Origin: a bacterium TMED88
Lineage (GTDB): Bacteria > Myxococcota_A > UBA9160 > UBA4427
Assembly (NCBI GenBank): GCA_002171515.1
Contig: NHEP01000110.1
Span: 1 to 50,778, forward strand
Direction of reading: 5' to 3'
Length of the DNA stretch: 50,778 nt
The notes under the pieces are model-generated. The model did no database searches. It saw only the letters and a list, made by a program, of their open reading frames with translations, and was not told where the DNA came from. Both the position numbers and the translations under genes were made by a program. Shown here piece by piece: positions 17,153 to 26,299 of the stretch (position 1 is its first letter; every line of letters starts with the position of its first letter).

Positions 17153-18316
17153 TCACCGAACCTCATTGACGGCTGCAATCACAATCTCCGCAGCCTGCTC
17201 GATCTCGTCCCTGGTGGTCCATCGTCCCAGGCCAAAGCGTAGAGACGACCGGGCTTGCTTTTCGGATAGCCCAATTGCGCGCAGAACGTGACTGGGCTCG
17301 GGCTTAGCGGATGCACACGCGGAACCGGACGAAACCGCGAGACCCTTGAGAGCCAACAACAAACGGGCGCCATCGATGCCTTCGAAAGTGAGATTCAGGT
17401 TGCCCGCTAATCGCTGATCCGCGTGGCCATTCAGCCTGATGGCTGGGATGGCTTCCCGAAGCCTTTCATACAGGCGCTGTTTCAAGGCGAGCAGCCTTGC
17501 ATTTTCCTGAGCTCGTTCCTCAGCGCAGATCTCAAGCGCCCGAGCCAAGCCAACGATCAGCGGTACCGGAAGCGTTCCGGGGCGAAGTCCGCCCTCGTGG
17601 CCCCCGCCAAACTGGCGAGGCGCCAGTCTGACACGAGGACGCCGACGACGGACAAAGAGAGCCCCGACTCCTTTCGGGCCGTAAATCTTGTGTCCGGAGA
17701 TCGAGAGCAAATCGATCAGGTGGCCCCCCAGATCGATCGCGACGCGCCCGGCCGCCTGGGCCGCATCGGTATGGAACGGCACCTGGTGCTCCCGGCAAAT
17801 GGATGCCAGGGTCTCAATGGGCTGCACAACACCGATCTCGTTGTTGGCGAACATCACCGAGACCAAGGCCGTTTCCTCCCGTAAGCTGGCCCTCAAGCGG
17901 TCTGGGTCAAGGCGGCCATCTTTGCCGACCGGCAAGCGCGTGACGGTCCAACCTTGGCCTTCTAAATGCTGGCAAGGGTCGAGGACCGCGGGATGTTCAG
18001 TTTCCGCCGTCACGATATGGCGACCGACAGAACCCTGCGCCTCAGCCACCCCCAGAATGGCAAGGTTGTTGCTCTCTGTTGCACCGCTGGTGAAGAACAC
18101 TTCCCGGCTCTCCGCGCCAAACACCCCAGCAATTCGCTCGCGGGCTTCCTCCACCGCGGCCTCGGCTCGCCAACCGTAAACATGGTTACCCGACGCGGGA
18201 TTGCCAAAATCGTCGGACCACCAGGGTTCCATCGCCTCGAGCACCCGCGGGTCGAGCGGTGTCGTGGCATGATGGTCGAGATAGATGGGGGGTTTCGGGT
18301 CAGGCTCTGCACTCAC
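17153..18316 (-). CDS. iscS: Cysteine desulfurase (NifS/IscS family)
   Basis: PLP enzyme that takes sulfur from cysteine for Fe-S cluster assembly and tRNA thiolation. Clear markers are YLDHHATTPLD at the start, FTSGATESNNLA, the histidine-containing AETEHPAV, the PLP lysine in SISGHKIYGPKG (Lys210) and the persulfide cysteine in SSGSACASAKPE (Cys334). The length of 387 is normal. The GTG start overlaps the tlyA stop by 4 bases. No iscU, iscA, thiI or mnmA is adjacent, so whether it serves Fe-S assembly or tRNA modification is open; the short SGSACAS loop is of the class I (NifS/IscS) type. Confidence 0.94.
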   Translation of the reverse strand: MSAEPDPKPPIYLDHHATTPLDPRVLEAMEPWWSDDFGNPASGNHVYGWRAEAAVEEARERIAGVFGAESREVFFTSGATESNNLAILGVAEAQGSVGRHIVTAETEHPAVLDPCQHLEGQGWTVTRLPVGKDGRLDPDRLRASLREETALVSVMFANNEIGVVQPIETLASICREHQVPFHTDAAQAAGRVAIDLGGHLIDLLSISGHKIYGPKGVGALFVRRRRPRVRLAPRQFGGGHEGGLRPGTLPVPLIVGLARALEICAEERAQENARLLALKQRLYERLREAIPAIRLNGHADQRLAGNLNLTFEGIDGARLLLALKGLAVSSGSACASAKPEPSHVLRAIGLSEKQARSSLRFGLGRWTTRDEIEQAAEIVIAAVNEVR

Positions 18317-19107
18317 GCCGGAAAGGTAACGCAGTCCGCGTTCGAGCCACTGGGTGCGGGTGCGAGGTGAACGAAAATCTCTCGGTTGCCCTTGGGGCCA
18401 GCCAAACGGCTGTCCACTTGAGCGACCCGGGCGTAACCCACGCTCGCACTGGCCTCGACGACATCTTCAACAGCGGACTGCCTGAGCGAATCGTCTCGCA
18501 CGACTCCGCCACGGCCGACTCGATCCCGACCGACCTCGAACTGAGGTTTCACGAGAAGAATCCATTTAGAGTTAGGGGCGACCTGCACGAAGGCGTCCAG
18601 AAGCAGGCGAAGCGAGATAAAAGAAACGTCCGCAACGATCAGATCAACGGTCCCATCGATGTGCTCTGGACCCAGCTCTCGCGCATTGACTCTCTCGTGG
18701 ACCCGGACTCGCGAATCGGCACGAAGGCGGGCGTGGAGCTGTCCCCATCCCACATCGAGAGCAACCACTTCAGACGCACCATGCTGGAGCAGACAGTCTG
18801 TAAAACCGCCCGTGCTCGCCCCCACATCGAGACAGCGCAGATCAGTCGGATCAAATTGAAGGTCCTGGAGCGCCCCCGCTAATTTTTCGCCCCCTCGCGA
18901 GACGTATCGAGGAGGCGGGCCGCCCTTGATTCGGATCAGGGCATCTTCTGCCACCCGCCGACCCGCCTTGTCGACGGGCACGTCGTTGACCAAGATTCGT
19001 CCGGTCAAAATCAAGGCCTGGGCCCGGGTCTTGGAGGTCGCCAAACCCGCTTCGACGACCCGATCGTCGAGGCGCCGCCCTCCCCCTCGCTTGGAATGGT
19101 CAGACAG
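18313..19107 (-). CDS. tlyA: TlyA-family rRNA 2'-O-methyltransferase (S4 plus FtsJ-like domains)
   Basis: S-adenosylmethionine-dependent rRNA methylase; characterised TlyA enzymes methylate ribose of cytidines in 16S and 23S rRNA. An N-terminal S4 RNA-binding domain (RRLDDRVVEAGLATS, ALILTGRILVNDVPVDKAG) precedes the methyltransferase domain with LDVGASTGGFTDCLLQHGA, ALDVGWGQL, VADVSFISLRLLL and LVKPQFEVG, including the family's K-D-K-E type residues. No ATG, GTG or TTG precedes the S4 domain; the first conventional codon is a TTG inside it (19044), which would remove the RRLDDRVVEAG strand. A CTG preceded by GGGAGG at 5 bases keeps the domain whole and gives 264 residues, so I use it. It lies 14 bases after dxs. 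Confidence 0.88.
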   Translation of the reverse strand: MSDHSKRGGGRRLDDRVVEAGLATSKTRAQALILTGRILVNDVPVDKAGRRVAEDALIRIKGGPPPRYVSRGGEKLAGALQDLQFDPTDLRCLDVGASTGGFTDCLLQHGASEVVALDVGWGQLHARLRADSRVRVHERVNARELGPEHIDGTVDLIVADVSFISLRLLLDAFVQVAPNSKWILLVKPQFEVGRDRVGRGGVVRDDSLRQSAVEDVVEASASVGYARVAQVDSRLAGPKGNREIFVHLAPAPSGSNADCVTFPA

Positions 19108-19121
19108 GGGCGCCTCCCGAA

Positions 19122-21020
19122 TCAGTCGTCGGCCGCTTTCCGCTGGGCGACGAGTGCTCGCGCGGCCTTCATGATGTCTTCAATCCCCAGGCCGACGGTT
19201 TCTTTAGTTTCTCCGTGCTCGACCAGGTCTCCCTTCACGGACAGAACGCGGGTTGGAACTCCCACGGACGCATCACTCAGTAATTCGAGCACCGCGCTTC
19301 CAAAACCACCGGCCCCCACGTGTTCCTCGATGGTCAGCACGGCACCGCACTGTTCGGCCAAGCCAAGAATTCGCTCGCGGTCAAGCGGGCGCGCGAAGCG
19401 TCCATTCAAGACGGCCACCGAAAGGCCATCCTCTGCCCTCAGTCGCTCAGCGGCCTCGAGGGCTGAGTGCGCCAAAGTCCCGATGGCCACGAGCGCAACA
19501 TCTTGCCCGTCTCGAAGAAGCTCCCCTTCACCGATCGGAAGAGGTTTAATCTCGGGATCGAGCGGCACCCCCAAGCCATTGCCTCGCGGATAACGCACTG
19601 CGGCGGGCCCGGGGTAATTGATGGCCGTCGCCAGCATATGCTGCAATTCGTTTTCGTCTTTCGGCGCCATCACCACCGCGTTGGGCAAATTCCGCAAATA
19701 AGCGATATCCCAAAGGCCCTGATGCGTCGCACCATCTGCACCCACGAGGCCAGCACGGTCTAAAGCAAAGGTCACGTCGAGATTCTGAAGGCAAACGTCA
19801 TGGACGACTTGATCGTAGGCTCGTTGAAGAAACGTCGAATAGATCGCCGCAACGGGCTTCATTCCCTCGGCCGCTAGCCCAGCCGCGAAGGTGACGCCAT
19901 GCTGCTCCGCGATCCCCACATCGTAGAAACGCTTGGGGAAATGACGCTGGAACTTATCCAGGCCCGTCCCCGGGGCCATAGCTGCCGTGATCGCAACAAT
20001 CCGATCGTCTTGCTCGGCCAAGCGAATGAGAGCGTCCGCGAACACACCGGTATACGAAGGAGGCGCTGATTTCTTGGGGGCGAATTCGCCCGAGGCAACG
20101 TCAAAGCGCGTGACGCCGTGGTACTTCAGCGGATCGGCCTCAGCGGGTGCGTATCCATGACCCTTCTCCGTCAAGGCATGCACCAAGATCGGACCACTTC
20201 CGGACTCGACCATTTTCTTGACGTTCTCAAACGTCTCCAGGAGAACGTCCATCCTGTGTCCCTGAATCGGGCCCACATAACGAAAATTCAGCGCTTCAAA
20301 AAGTAACCCCGGCGAGAAAAAAACTTTGAGGGATTCTTCCGCTTTTCTCGCCCAATGCAGCATATCCCCCGGCAATCCCGACAGAAACTCTTTTGCCCAG
20401 CCCTTCATACGCCGCACCATCGGCGCCGACAGTTTGCGCGACAGATAGGATGACATCGCGCCGACATTCTGAGAGATTGACATTTCGTTGTCATTCAACA
20501 CGACAACCAAATTTTGCTCTTGAAGATGACCTGCATGATTAAGGGCTTCGAAGGCCATACCCGCCGTCATCGCGCCGTCACCGATCAAGGCGATCACGGT
20601 TCCATCCTCTCCCCGATGGAGCTTACCCCTTGCCATCCCCAAAGCCGCCGAGATCGACGTGCCCGCATGCCCAGCCCCAAAATGATCGAACTCGGATTCG
20701 CTTCGCCTGAGGAATTTCGACATCCCGTCCCGCTGACCGATCTCATCAAAAGCCTCGCGACGACCCGTCAGCATTTTGTGGGGATAGCCCTGATGGCCGA
20801 CATCTAGAATCAGGCGATCGTTCGGCGTATTGAATACATAATGGATGGCCGTGATCAGCTCCACGGCGCCGAGGCTTGAGGCCAAGTGGCCGCCGGTTTG
20901 TGAAACCCGCTCGAGAATCTCTTGGCGAATCTCATCCGCAACCTGCTCCACCTTGTCCCGGGACAGGCCCCGTAAATCTTCTGGGCAATCGATGCCATGA
21001 AGGAGCCGTTCTTCAGTCAT
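19122..21020 (-). CDS. dxs: 1-deoxy-D-xylulose-5-phosphate synthase
   Basis: First enzyme of the non-mevalonate (MEP) isoprenoid pathway: condenses pyruvate and glyceraldehyde-3-phosphate using thiamine diphosphate. The 632-residue length is typical. Visible are VGHQGYPHKMLTGR with the catalytic histidine, the TPP motif IGDGAMTAGMAFEALNHAG (about 147-165), HGVTRFDVASGEF, MAPGTGLDKFQRHFP, FDVGIAEQH-type YDVGIAEQHGVTFAAGLA and DRAGLVGADGATHQG. The start ATG (MTEERLL) has AAGGAG 7 bases upstream; a start 9 codons earlier would overlap ispA further and lacks a signal. Its ATG overlaps the ispA stop by 4 bases, linking precursor synthesis with prenyl chain elongation in one operon. Confidence 0.97.
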   Translation of the reverse strand: MTEERLLHGIDCPEDLRGLSRDKVEQVADEIRQEILERVSQTGGHLASSLGAVELITAIHYVFNTPNDRLILDVGHQGYPHKMLTGRREAFDEIGQRDGMSKFLRRSESEFDHFGAGHAGTSISAALGMARGKLHRGEDGTVIALIGDGAMTAGMAFEALNHAGHLQEQNLVVVLNDNEMSISQNVGAMSSYLSRKLSAPMVRRMKGWAKEFLSGLPGDMLHWARKAEESLKVFFSPGLLFEALNFRYVGPIQGHRMDVLLETFENVKKMVESGSGPILVHALTEKGHGYAPAEADPLKYHGVTRFDVASGEFAPKKSAPPSYTGVFADALIRLAEQDDRIVAITAAMAPGTGLDKFQRHFPKRFYDVGIAEQHGVTFAAGLAAEGMKPVAAIYSTFLQRAYDQVVHDVCLQNLDVTFALDRAGLVGADGATHQGLWDIAYLRNLPNAVVMAPKDENELQHMLATAINYPGPAAVRYPRGNGLGVPLDPEIKPLPIGEGELLRDGQDVALVAIGTLAHSALEAAERLRAEDGLSVAVLNGRFARPLDRERILGLAEQCGAVLTIEEHVGAGGFGSAVLELLSDASVGVPTRVLSVKGDLVEHGETKETVGLGIEDIMKAARALVAQRKAADD

Positions 21021-21850
21021 AGGGATCTCCTTACAGCCCACTGGCACAGTTCTCTGAGGGCCACTGCTGGCTCCCCAAGGCCCTCAAGCTGCGCCAAAGC
21101 GCCGTCTAGCAAAGCCTCGGCACGTTCTCGACAGCCCTGAACCCCTAAGATGGGGATGAGACTACACCCGTCTTCATCCTCCGCGTCGAGGATATCATCA
21201 GTCATTTGAAAGGCGATGCCGACATCGCGGCCCAGCAGCCGCATTTGTTCAACCTGGGATTCGGATCCTCCTCCCAACCGCGCACCCCCGGCGATCGAAA
21301 CTGCAATCAGGGCGGCACTTTTCCGCGCGTGAATCGAAAGAATGCTCTCCAGATCCGGCCGGACCCATTCGGCGGCCAGATCATCCACCTGCCCCCCCAC
21401 CAAACCACGGGCCCCACAGGCCTCCGCCAGCTCCGCGCCGATGGTTGCCGCCGACGAGGCCGGCGCGTCCGATAGAAGCACGGAAAAGGCAAGGCTCTGC
21501 AGTGCGTCGCCAGCCAGAACCGCCGTGGCTTCATCGAAAGCCACATGGACCGTCGGACGGCCTCGTCTCTCGACGTCGTCGTCCATGCAGGGCAGGTCGT
21601 CATGGATCAGCGAGTAAACGTGAATCAACTCCACCGCTGCGGCGACCGGGAGCGCCTGCTTGGGATCTCCTCCCACCGCCCGCGCGGCGGCCAGCGCGAA
21701 AGCCGGACGGAGTCGCTTGCCTCCGGGGAAGAGAAGATGCCGCATCGCGCGAGAGAGCGCTTCCGGTTTCTCGTCCAGTTGGGGCAGCACTCGTTGGAGG
21801 ACCTGTTCGACCGCCGGAATTTGCTCGGCCACCCAGGCTTGAACGTCCAC
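21017..21850 (-). CDS. ispA: Polyprenyl synthetase (farnesyl/geranylgeranyl diphosphate synthase)
   Basis: Joins isopentenyl diphosphate to allylic diphosphates, making farnesyl or geranylgeranyl diphosphate for quinones and peptidoglycan lipid carrier. The first aspartate-rich motif is LIHDDLPCMDDDVERRG and the second is FQMTDDILDAEDEDG; GGKRLRPAFALAAA provides the diphosphate-binding arginine region. The 277-residue length suits IspA. GTG at 21850 has GGAGG 8 bases upstream; the adjacent TTG (21853), directly after the xseB stop, is an equally close alternative. Product length cannot be fixed with certainty from the residues before the first motif. Confidence 0.94.
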   Translation of the reverse strand: MDVQAWVAEQIPAVEQVLQRVLPQLDEKPEALSRAMRHLLFPGGKRLRPAFALAAARAVGGDPKQALPVAAAVELIHVYSLIHDDLPCMDDDVERRGRPTVHVAFDEATAVLAGDALQSLAFSVLLSDAPASSAATIGAELAEACGARGLVGGQVDDLAAEWVRPDLESILSIHARKSAALIAVSIAGGARLGGGSESQVEQMRLLGRDVGIAFQMTDDILDAEDEDGCSLIPILGVQGCRERAEALLDGALAQLEGLGEPAVALRELCQWAVRRSL

Positions 21851-21853
21851 CAA

Positions 21854-22141
21854 TCAGGCCTCCGTATCCGAAGCGGTCGCGGGGTCGTCCAGTGTTCGCT
21901 CGGCCCACCCGTCACCCTCTCGGGTCAATACTTCGATCCGACGCTCTGCGGCCTCCAGCTTTTCTGCGCAATTGCGGGTCAGCCGCACCCCCTCCTCAAA
22001 ACAAGAGAGGGATTCTTCAAGAGTGAGTTCGCCAGCTTCCAGCCGACCGACGATCGCTTCGAGCCGATCGAGCGCCGCTTCGACGTTGGTCTGCTCGGGA
22101 ACCTCGGACTCGCCCGTTCTCTCGTCGGTTTTTCGCTTCAT
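21854..22141 (-). CDS. xseB: Exodeoxyribonuclease VII small subunit
   Basis: A 95-residue subunit of exonuclease VII, the nuclease that degrades single-stranded DNA from both ends. The core is the family helix-turn-helix hairpin with AALDRLEAIVGRLEAGELTL then EESLSCFEEGVRLTRNCAEK, which matches the XseB consensus (short coiled coil). It lies between xseA and ispA, the common arrangement, and its TGA abuts the ispA start. Confidence 0.95.
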   Translation of the reverse strand: MKRKTDERTGESEVPEQTNVEAALDRLEAIVGRLEAGELTLEESLSCFEEGVRLTRNCAEKLEAAERRIEVLTREGDGWAERTLDDPATASDTEA

Positions 22142-22200
22142 GTCTCACGAGGCTACCCCACCGCCCTCGGGAGCGTCAACGAAACGTAATCCGAAAAGCT

Positions 22201-22239
22201 ATCTGGATCAGGTATTTGCAGGATCTCCAACATCCAGAT
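22201..22239. repeat. 8-bp perfect inverted repeat between xseA and xseB
   Basis: ATCTGGAT (22201-22208) and ATCCAGAT (22232-22239) are perfect inverted copies separated by 23 bases, in the 113-base gap between xseA and xseB. It is the only sizeable gap inside the xse-isp-dxs run. It could be an RNA stem in the polycistronic message or a protein-binding site. No run of T follows, so it is not a classical terminator. Confidence 0.4.
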
Positions 22240-22254
22240 GGGCCGCTCGTGGGG

Positions 22255-23517
22255 TCAGCCTGCCTCTGGATCGTGATCCTCGACCGTGACCTGGATACGA
22301 CCCTCGGCCAACCGAATCATGAGCGCCTCACCCCGGGGCGCATCAACCGGTGCTCGAACGATTCGGTCATCCCTGACGCGTCGCGCAAGGGCGTAGCCCC
22401 GACCCAATACCGACAAGGGCGACAGGCTATCCAGTTGGGCCGATAAACCGGACCATCGATTTCGTCGACGCTCAGCATCTCGGTCCACCGCCAGCCGCAA
22501 TCGACTGTAAGCCGCTTGGCACCGCATTCTCTGAGTGGCCATTCGGGCCCGCGGAGAGGCTTGAACCAATGCATCTCGTTCGTGAGCCAATCGCTGAACT
22601 AAATCGACGTGACGAGATTCGACGGCTTTCACCAAACGTTGCCAGCCATGCTCGAGTGCCGCGGACCACGCCTGCCGGTCGGGCAATGCTTGCATGGCCG
22701 CGGCCGAGGGAGTCGGCGCTCGAGCATCAGCCACCCAATCGGCAATGGTCACATCGGTCTCGTGGCCCACCCCCGCAATGACCGGGACAGGGCATTCCGC
22801 GATCGCCCGGGCGACTTGCTCAGTATTGAAGCACCAAAGATCCTCGAAGGAGCCCCCACCCCGCACCAGCAGCACAAGATCCACATCCGCAACCTCACCG
22901 GCCATCCTCAAGGCGATGGCGATTTCATCTTCGGCGCCTTCGCCCTGAACGCGAGTGGGCACGAGCAAGAGAGGTGTCGCCGGCGATCGTTGCCCCGAAA
23001 CCTCAATCACATCCCTCAATGCCGCACCGGCCGAAGACGTCACAATGGCAATTCGATTCGGAAAACGCGGAATCTCTTGCTTCCGGGCGGGATCAAAAAG
23101 ACCTTCTCCGGCGAGCCGGCTCTTCAATTGCTCAAATGCCAGCTGTAAAGCGCCCCGACCCTGTGGCTCAACTTTTTTAACGATCAGTTGCAGTCGGCCT
23201 CGGCCCGTATAGATCTGCACGTCGGCATAGACAAGCACCTCTAGTCCATCCTCAAGGCGAAACGGAATCCGTGAAGCGGCTTGCCGAAAAAACGCCGCAT
23301 CGAGCTGCGAACGGCCATCTTTAAGGGTGAAGTAGACGTGACCGGAACGGGGCTGACTCAGGCCGCTTACTTCCCCTGCCACCCAGACCCGACCGACGCG
23401 ATCTTCGAGTAGAGCGTTCAGTCCACCCGCTAACTCAGACACGCTAAAAACCCGTCTTCCGGGGGCGGTCGACCGCTCGGGTGAATTGACAGCCGACGAA
23501 TCCCCGGGACCGGACAT
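22255..23517 (-). CDS. xseA: Exodeoxyribonuclease VII large subunit
   Basis: Catalytic subunit of exonuclease VII. The N-terminal OB-fold is seen in VFSVSELAGGLNALLEDRVG and VWVAGEVSGLSQPRSGHVYF, followed by the XseA catalytic core with GLFDPARKQEIPRFPNRIA, VTSSAGAALRDVI, VRGGGSFEDLWCFNTE and AGVGHETDVTIADWVADARA (family active-site region), then a long charged helical region that binds XseB and a short C-terminal cap ending VLGRGYALARR. The 420 residues are normal. It lies 5 bases after ctpA on the same strand. Confidence 0.97.
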   Translation of the reverse strand: MSGPGDSSAVNSPERSTAPGRRVFSVSELAGGLNALLEDRVGRVWVAGEVSGLSQPRSGHVYFTLKDGRSQLDAAFFRQAASRIPFRLEDGLEVLVYADVQIYTGRGRLQLIVKKVEPQGRGALQLAFEQLKSRLAGEGLFDPARKQEIPRFPNRIAIVTSSAGAALRDVIEVSGQRSPATPLLLVPTRVQGEGAEDEIAIALRMAGEVADVDLVLLVRGGGSFEDLWCFNTEQVARAIAECPVPVIAGVGHETDVTIADWVADARAPTPSAAAMQALPDRQAWSAALEHGWQRLVKAVESRHVDLVQRLAHERDALVQASPRARMATQRMRCQAAYSRLRLAVDRDAERRRNRWSGLSAQLDSLSPLSVLGRGYALARRVRDDRIVRAPVDAPRGEALMIRLAEGRIQVTVEDHDPEAG

Positions 23518-23522
23518 TGAGC

Positions 23523-24983
23523 CTACTCGGACGGCGCGGTCATTGAGGACTCAACAATGACCGCCTCCCCCGCCTCCATGGACGAGAGTCGATTGGCCCG
23601 GCGTTCGCTCAATTGTTCAAAATAGGTCCAGCTCTTCAGGACCTCAAGCGCTCGGTCCACGACGACATCACCGAGTTCATCCGAGGGCTGGGGCGTCGAC
23701 TCAACCTCTGTCCCCTTCTCCTCAGCAGTAGCGGGGGCCTCGCCCACGGTTTCACCCGGTAGATCAGGGTCTGCCTCTTCCTGGGTAAAGTGGCCCCGAA
23801 GGTCTTTCTCCCGCACCCTGCGCCGACCCGACTCACTCAGGACCGGCTCGGGCTTGACCTCGATATCAGGCTCGATTCCCACCTCCTGAATAGACCGTCC
23901 CGACGGGGTGTAGTAAAGGGCTGTCGTCAACCGCAGGCCAGCGCCCTCTTCCAAGGGATAGACAGTCTGGACAGAGCCTTTCCCGAAGGTGGGTGCTCCG
24001 AGAACGAGTGCGCGCTCATGATCCTGCAAAGCACCCGCCACAATTTCGGAGGCGCTGGCACTGCCCGCATTCACGAGTACGACCATCGGATAGTCAGGCT
24101 CAACTGCTGTCGCCCGCGCTTGGTATTGCTGTTTTTGAGAAGCAGCTCGACCCTGCGTATAAACAATCAAGCCGCTTGAGATCCATAAATCCGTCACGGC
24201 GACGGCTTGGTTGAGTAGGCCTCCGGGGTTATCACGCAAGTCCAGCACAAGCCCCTTCAATCCCTCCGGAGCCTCCTGATGGAGCGCCTCAAGGGACTCC
24301 TCAAGCTCCTCCGCCGTCCGTTCTTGGAACGCACTGATCCGCAGGACTCCATAGCCCGGCTCGAGCATCTTGCCGTCAACGGAGGTGACCTGGACCACAT
24401 CGCGACTAATTTCAAACGGTTGAGGTTTCGAAAAGCCCTCTCGGAAAATATCGATCGTGATTTCGGTTCCCTTCTTTCCTCGCATCAAGGAAACCGCTTC
24501 GATGAGGCTCATATCGTCGGTACTTCGACACTCCTCGCCCTCGTCCCACTCATCGGGCACCACGGTCGGACAGATCGCCGTGATCTGATCTCGAGGCTTA
24601 ATGCCTGCTCGAAATGCGGGCGTACCGTCAATAGGCGACACGACTTCAATAAAGCCTCCTTCCGTCTTCGTAATCTCGATGCCGAGACCGTGAAACTGGC
24701 CTCGCGTATCCACTTGCATCTCCTCATACGCTTCACTGCTCATAAAGGCGGAATGCGGATCCAACTCACGCAAAAGGCCGCGCAGAGCGCTCTCCATCAA
24801 TGCGTGCTCGTCGACAGGCTCGACGTAATTCCGACGGACCAAATCCAGAACGCTGGCAAAAAGAGCCAGATCGTCGTAGCGAATCGCAGCGCGGGTCACT
24901 GCCCCCGACAAGAGGGAGAGGCCGACCAAAGCGGAGACCAAACCGGCGCCAAAGGCCGCAGCGGGATGAATTCGACGACGCAT
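23523..24983 (-). CDS. ctpA: Carboxy-terminal processing serine protease (S41 family)
   Basis: Periplasmic or membrane-anchored protease that trims proteins from the C-terminus, often controlling cell-wall hydrolases. An N-terminal hydrophobic segment (FGAGLVSALVGLSLLSGAV) serves as signal or anchor. The PDZ domain covers GLGIEITKTEGGFIEVVSP and GTPAFRAGIKPRDQITAI; the catalytic serine sits in VNAGSASASEIVAGALQD and the lysine in GAPTFGKGSVQTV, the Ser-Lys dyad of CtpA. A C-terminal tail of about 110 residues is acidic and proline-rich, then helical. An acidic insertion (DEWDEGEECRS) interrupts the PDZ region. The ATG start used lacks a close ribosome-binding site (GGAGG is 13 bases away); a TTG at 25028 would add 15 residues. 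It is next to envC-like, which suggests shared work on the cell wall. Confidence 0.94.
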   Translation of the reverse strand: MRRRIHPAAAFGAGLVSALVGLSLLSGAVTRAAIRYDDLALFASVLDLVRRNYVEPVDEHALMESALRGLLRELDPHSAFMSSEAYEEMQVDTRGQFHGLGIEITKTEGGFIEVVSPIDGTPAFRAGIKPRDQITAICPTVVPDEWDEGEECRSTDDMSLIEAVSLMRGKKGTEITIDIFREGFSKPQPFEISRDVVQVTSVDGKMLEPGYGVLRISAFQERTAEELEESLEALHQEAPEGLKGLVLDLRDNPGGLLNQAVAVTDLWISSGLIVYTQGRAASQKQQYQARATAVEPDYPMVVLVNAGSASASEIVAGALQDHERALVLGAPTFGKGSVQTVYPLEEGAGLRLTTALYYTPSGRSIQEVGIEPDIEVKPEPVLSESGRRRVREKDLRGHFTQEEADPDLPGETVGEAPATAEEKGTEVESTPQPSDELGDVVVDRALEVLKSWTYFEQLSERRANRLSSMEAGEAVIVESSMTAPSE

Positions 24984-25077
24984 ACTCTGTGACTGGCCTC
25001 CGCAACCCTCAGTTCCGATAACCGCCAATCGATTGTGGTGCAGACGTGTATCGAAGACTTTCCGTTAACAGCCTATC

Positions 25078-26292
25078 CTAACCCGTCGAAAGCCAGAGCG
25101 CCGGATCCTGCGGATTCCGACCTTTTCTCAACTCAAAGTAAAGACCCGGGCCGCGCAATGAGCCCGTCTCCCCGACACGCCCGAGGACCTCTCCCGCCTC
25201 CAGGACCTCACCGACTTCGACCGACCACTCCTCGAGATGTCCTGACACCGTGAAATAACCCTGTGCGTGCTCAAGGATGACAATTTTCCCGTAGCCCCGG
25301 AACCAACCGGCGTAGCGGACTTGACCGCGGGCCACTGCGATCACGGTTTCCCCCTCCGGCGCCGAGATTTCGATTCCATTGTGAAATGTCTCGGTCTGGT
25401 ATTGCTTGTCCACAATACGACCAAAGGGAATCCGGACCCGCCCCGACACGGGTCGCCTCATCCGACCTTTGAGCGAGACAAACGCTTCGCTCTGCCACAG
25501 AATGGAGGCTCGGTCGGAGTCGCCCAGTCGCGAAACCGTTTCTTCCAAAGCACGCCCGGCCCTCTCAAGCTCGACCAATAGAGTGCGCTCTTGGCTGCGA
25601 TCGCCTCGAACCCGATCTAAGAGCTTTCTGCGCATTTTACGCTCAGCATTGAGCGCCAAGCGCCTCTCGGACAGGCTGCGCCGAGCGGTATCCCGCTTCT
25701 CCAAAGCCCGCGCTGCCTCCGCCTCGACACGCATTAGGGCATTGCGCTCTTCCTGGAAGCGGATCGCAAGGCTTCCATCATATTTCAGCAAACGCTCAAG
25801 AGTCCATATTTTCGAGAGCATTTCCTGAAGGTCTGAAGATGCGAAGATCACTCGCAAACTCCCGACATCGCCGGTTTTATAGAGAGCCACTGCTCGCTTC
25901 GCCATGGCACGGCGTGTGGAGGCGAGACGTCGATCGACCGCTTTCCGGCGCCCCTCAACCCGCACCAGAGATTCCTGAGCAAGTCGCGCACGACGCTCAC
26001 TTGCCCGAACATCATCCCTGAGCGTGGCCAAGCCCTGATCGATTTGCTCAAGCAACCGGAGCAACTCTCTTTCTTGGCGCTCATGAGCCACGACTCGCTG
26101 CCGGCTCTTGGCGATCTGCCTGCGCACTTTTTCAATTTCTGCAGTGCTTTTTGGCTGGGTCTCCTCTGCGCCGACCGGCAGGCCCGAATTCAGCAGAACA
26201 CAAAAAAAACCGACTCCAAGGATGATCATGCGGAACACACGGGCGGCATGATAACGGCGACTCTTTATCCAATTGGACCATGCCAACATCAT
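25078..26292 (-). CDS. EnvC-like murein hydrolase activator (coiled coil plus degenerate M23 domain)
   Basis: Secreted protein of about 404 residues: a signal-like stretch (MIILGVGFFCVLLNSGLPVGA), about 230 residues of highly charged coiled coil, and a C-terminal LytM/M23 domain. Zinc ligands of active M23 peptidases are missing: the usual HxxxD reads FHNGIEISAPEG, and the final HxH reads GLYFELRKG with tyrosine for histidine. This matches EnvC, which has no peptidase activity but activates amidases at the division site in response to FtsEX. It lies 7 bases after ftsX and in the same operon, which supports the assignment. The start is uncertain: ATG ATG at 26292 has only a weak signal, and an ATG at 26229 directly before the hydrophobic stretch is possible. 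Confidence 0.9.
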   Translation of the reverse strand: MMLAWSNWIKSRRYHAARVFRMIILGVGFFCVLLNSGLPVGAEETQPKSTAEIEKVRRQIAKSRQRVVAHERQERELLRLLEQIDQGLATLRDDVRASERRARLAQESLVRVEGRRKAVDRRLASTRRAMAKRAVALYKTGDVGSLRVIFASSDLQEMLSKIWTLERLLKYDGSLAIRFQEERNALMRVEAEAARALEKRDTARRSLSERRLALNAERKMRRKLLDRVRGDRSQERTLLVELERAGRALEETVSRLGDSDRASILWQSEAFVSLKGRMRRPVSGRVRIPFGRIVDKQYQTETFHNGIEISAPEGETVIAVARGQVRYAGWFRGYGKIVILEHAQGYFTVSGHLEEWSVEVGEVLEAGEVLGRVGETGSLRGPGLYFELRKGRNPQDPALWLSTG

Positions 26293-26299
26293 GAAACGC

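Noticed and set aside
18313-19107. Haemolysin (a common older label for TlyA)
   Set aside because: S4 plus FtsJ-type methyltransferase motifs show an rRNA methylase; there is no pore-forming domain.
25078-26292. Active M23 endopeptidase
   Set aside because: Zinc-ligand residues are replaced (GIE for the HxxxD aspartate, LYF for the HxH histidine), so an activator role fits better.
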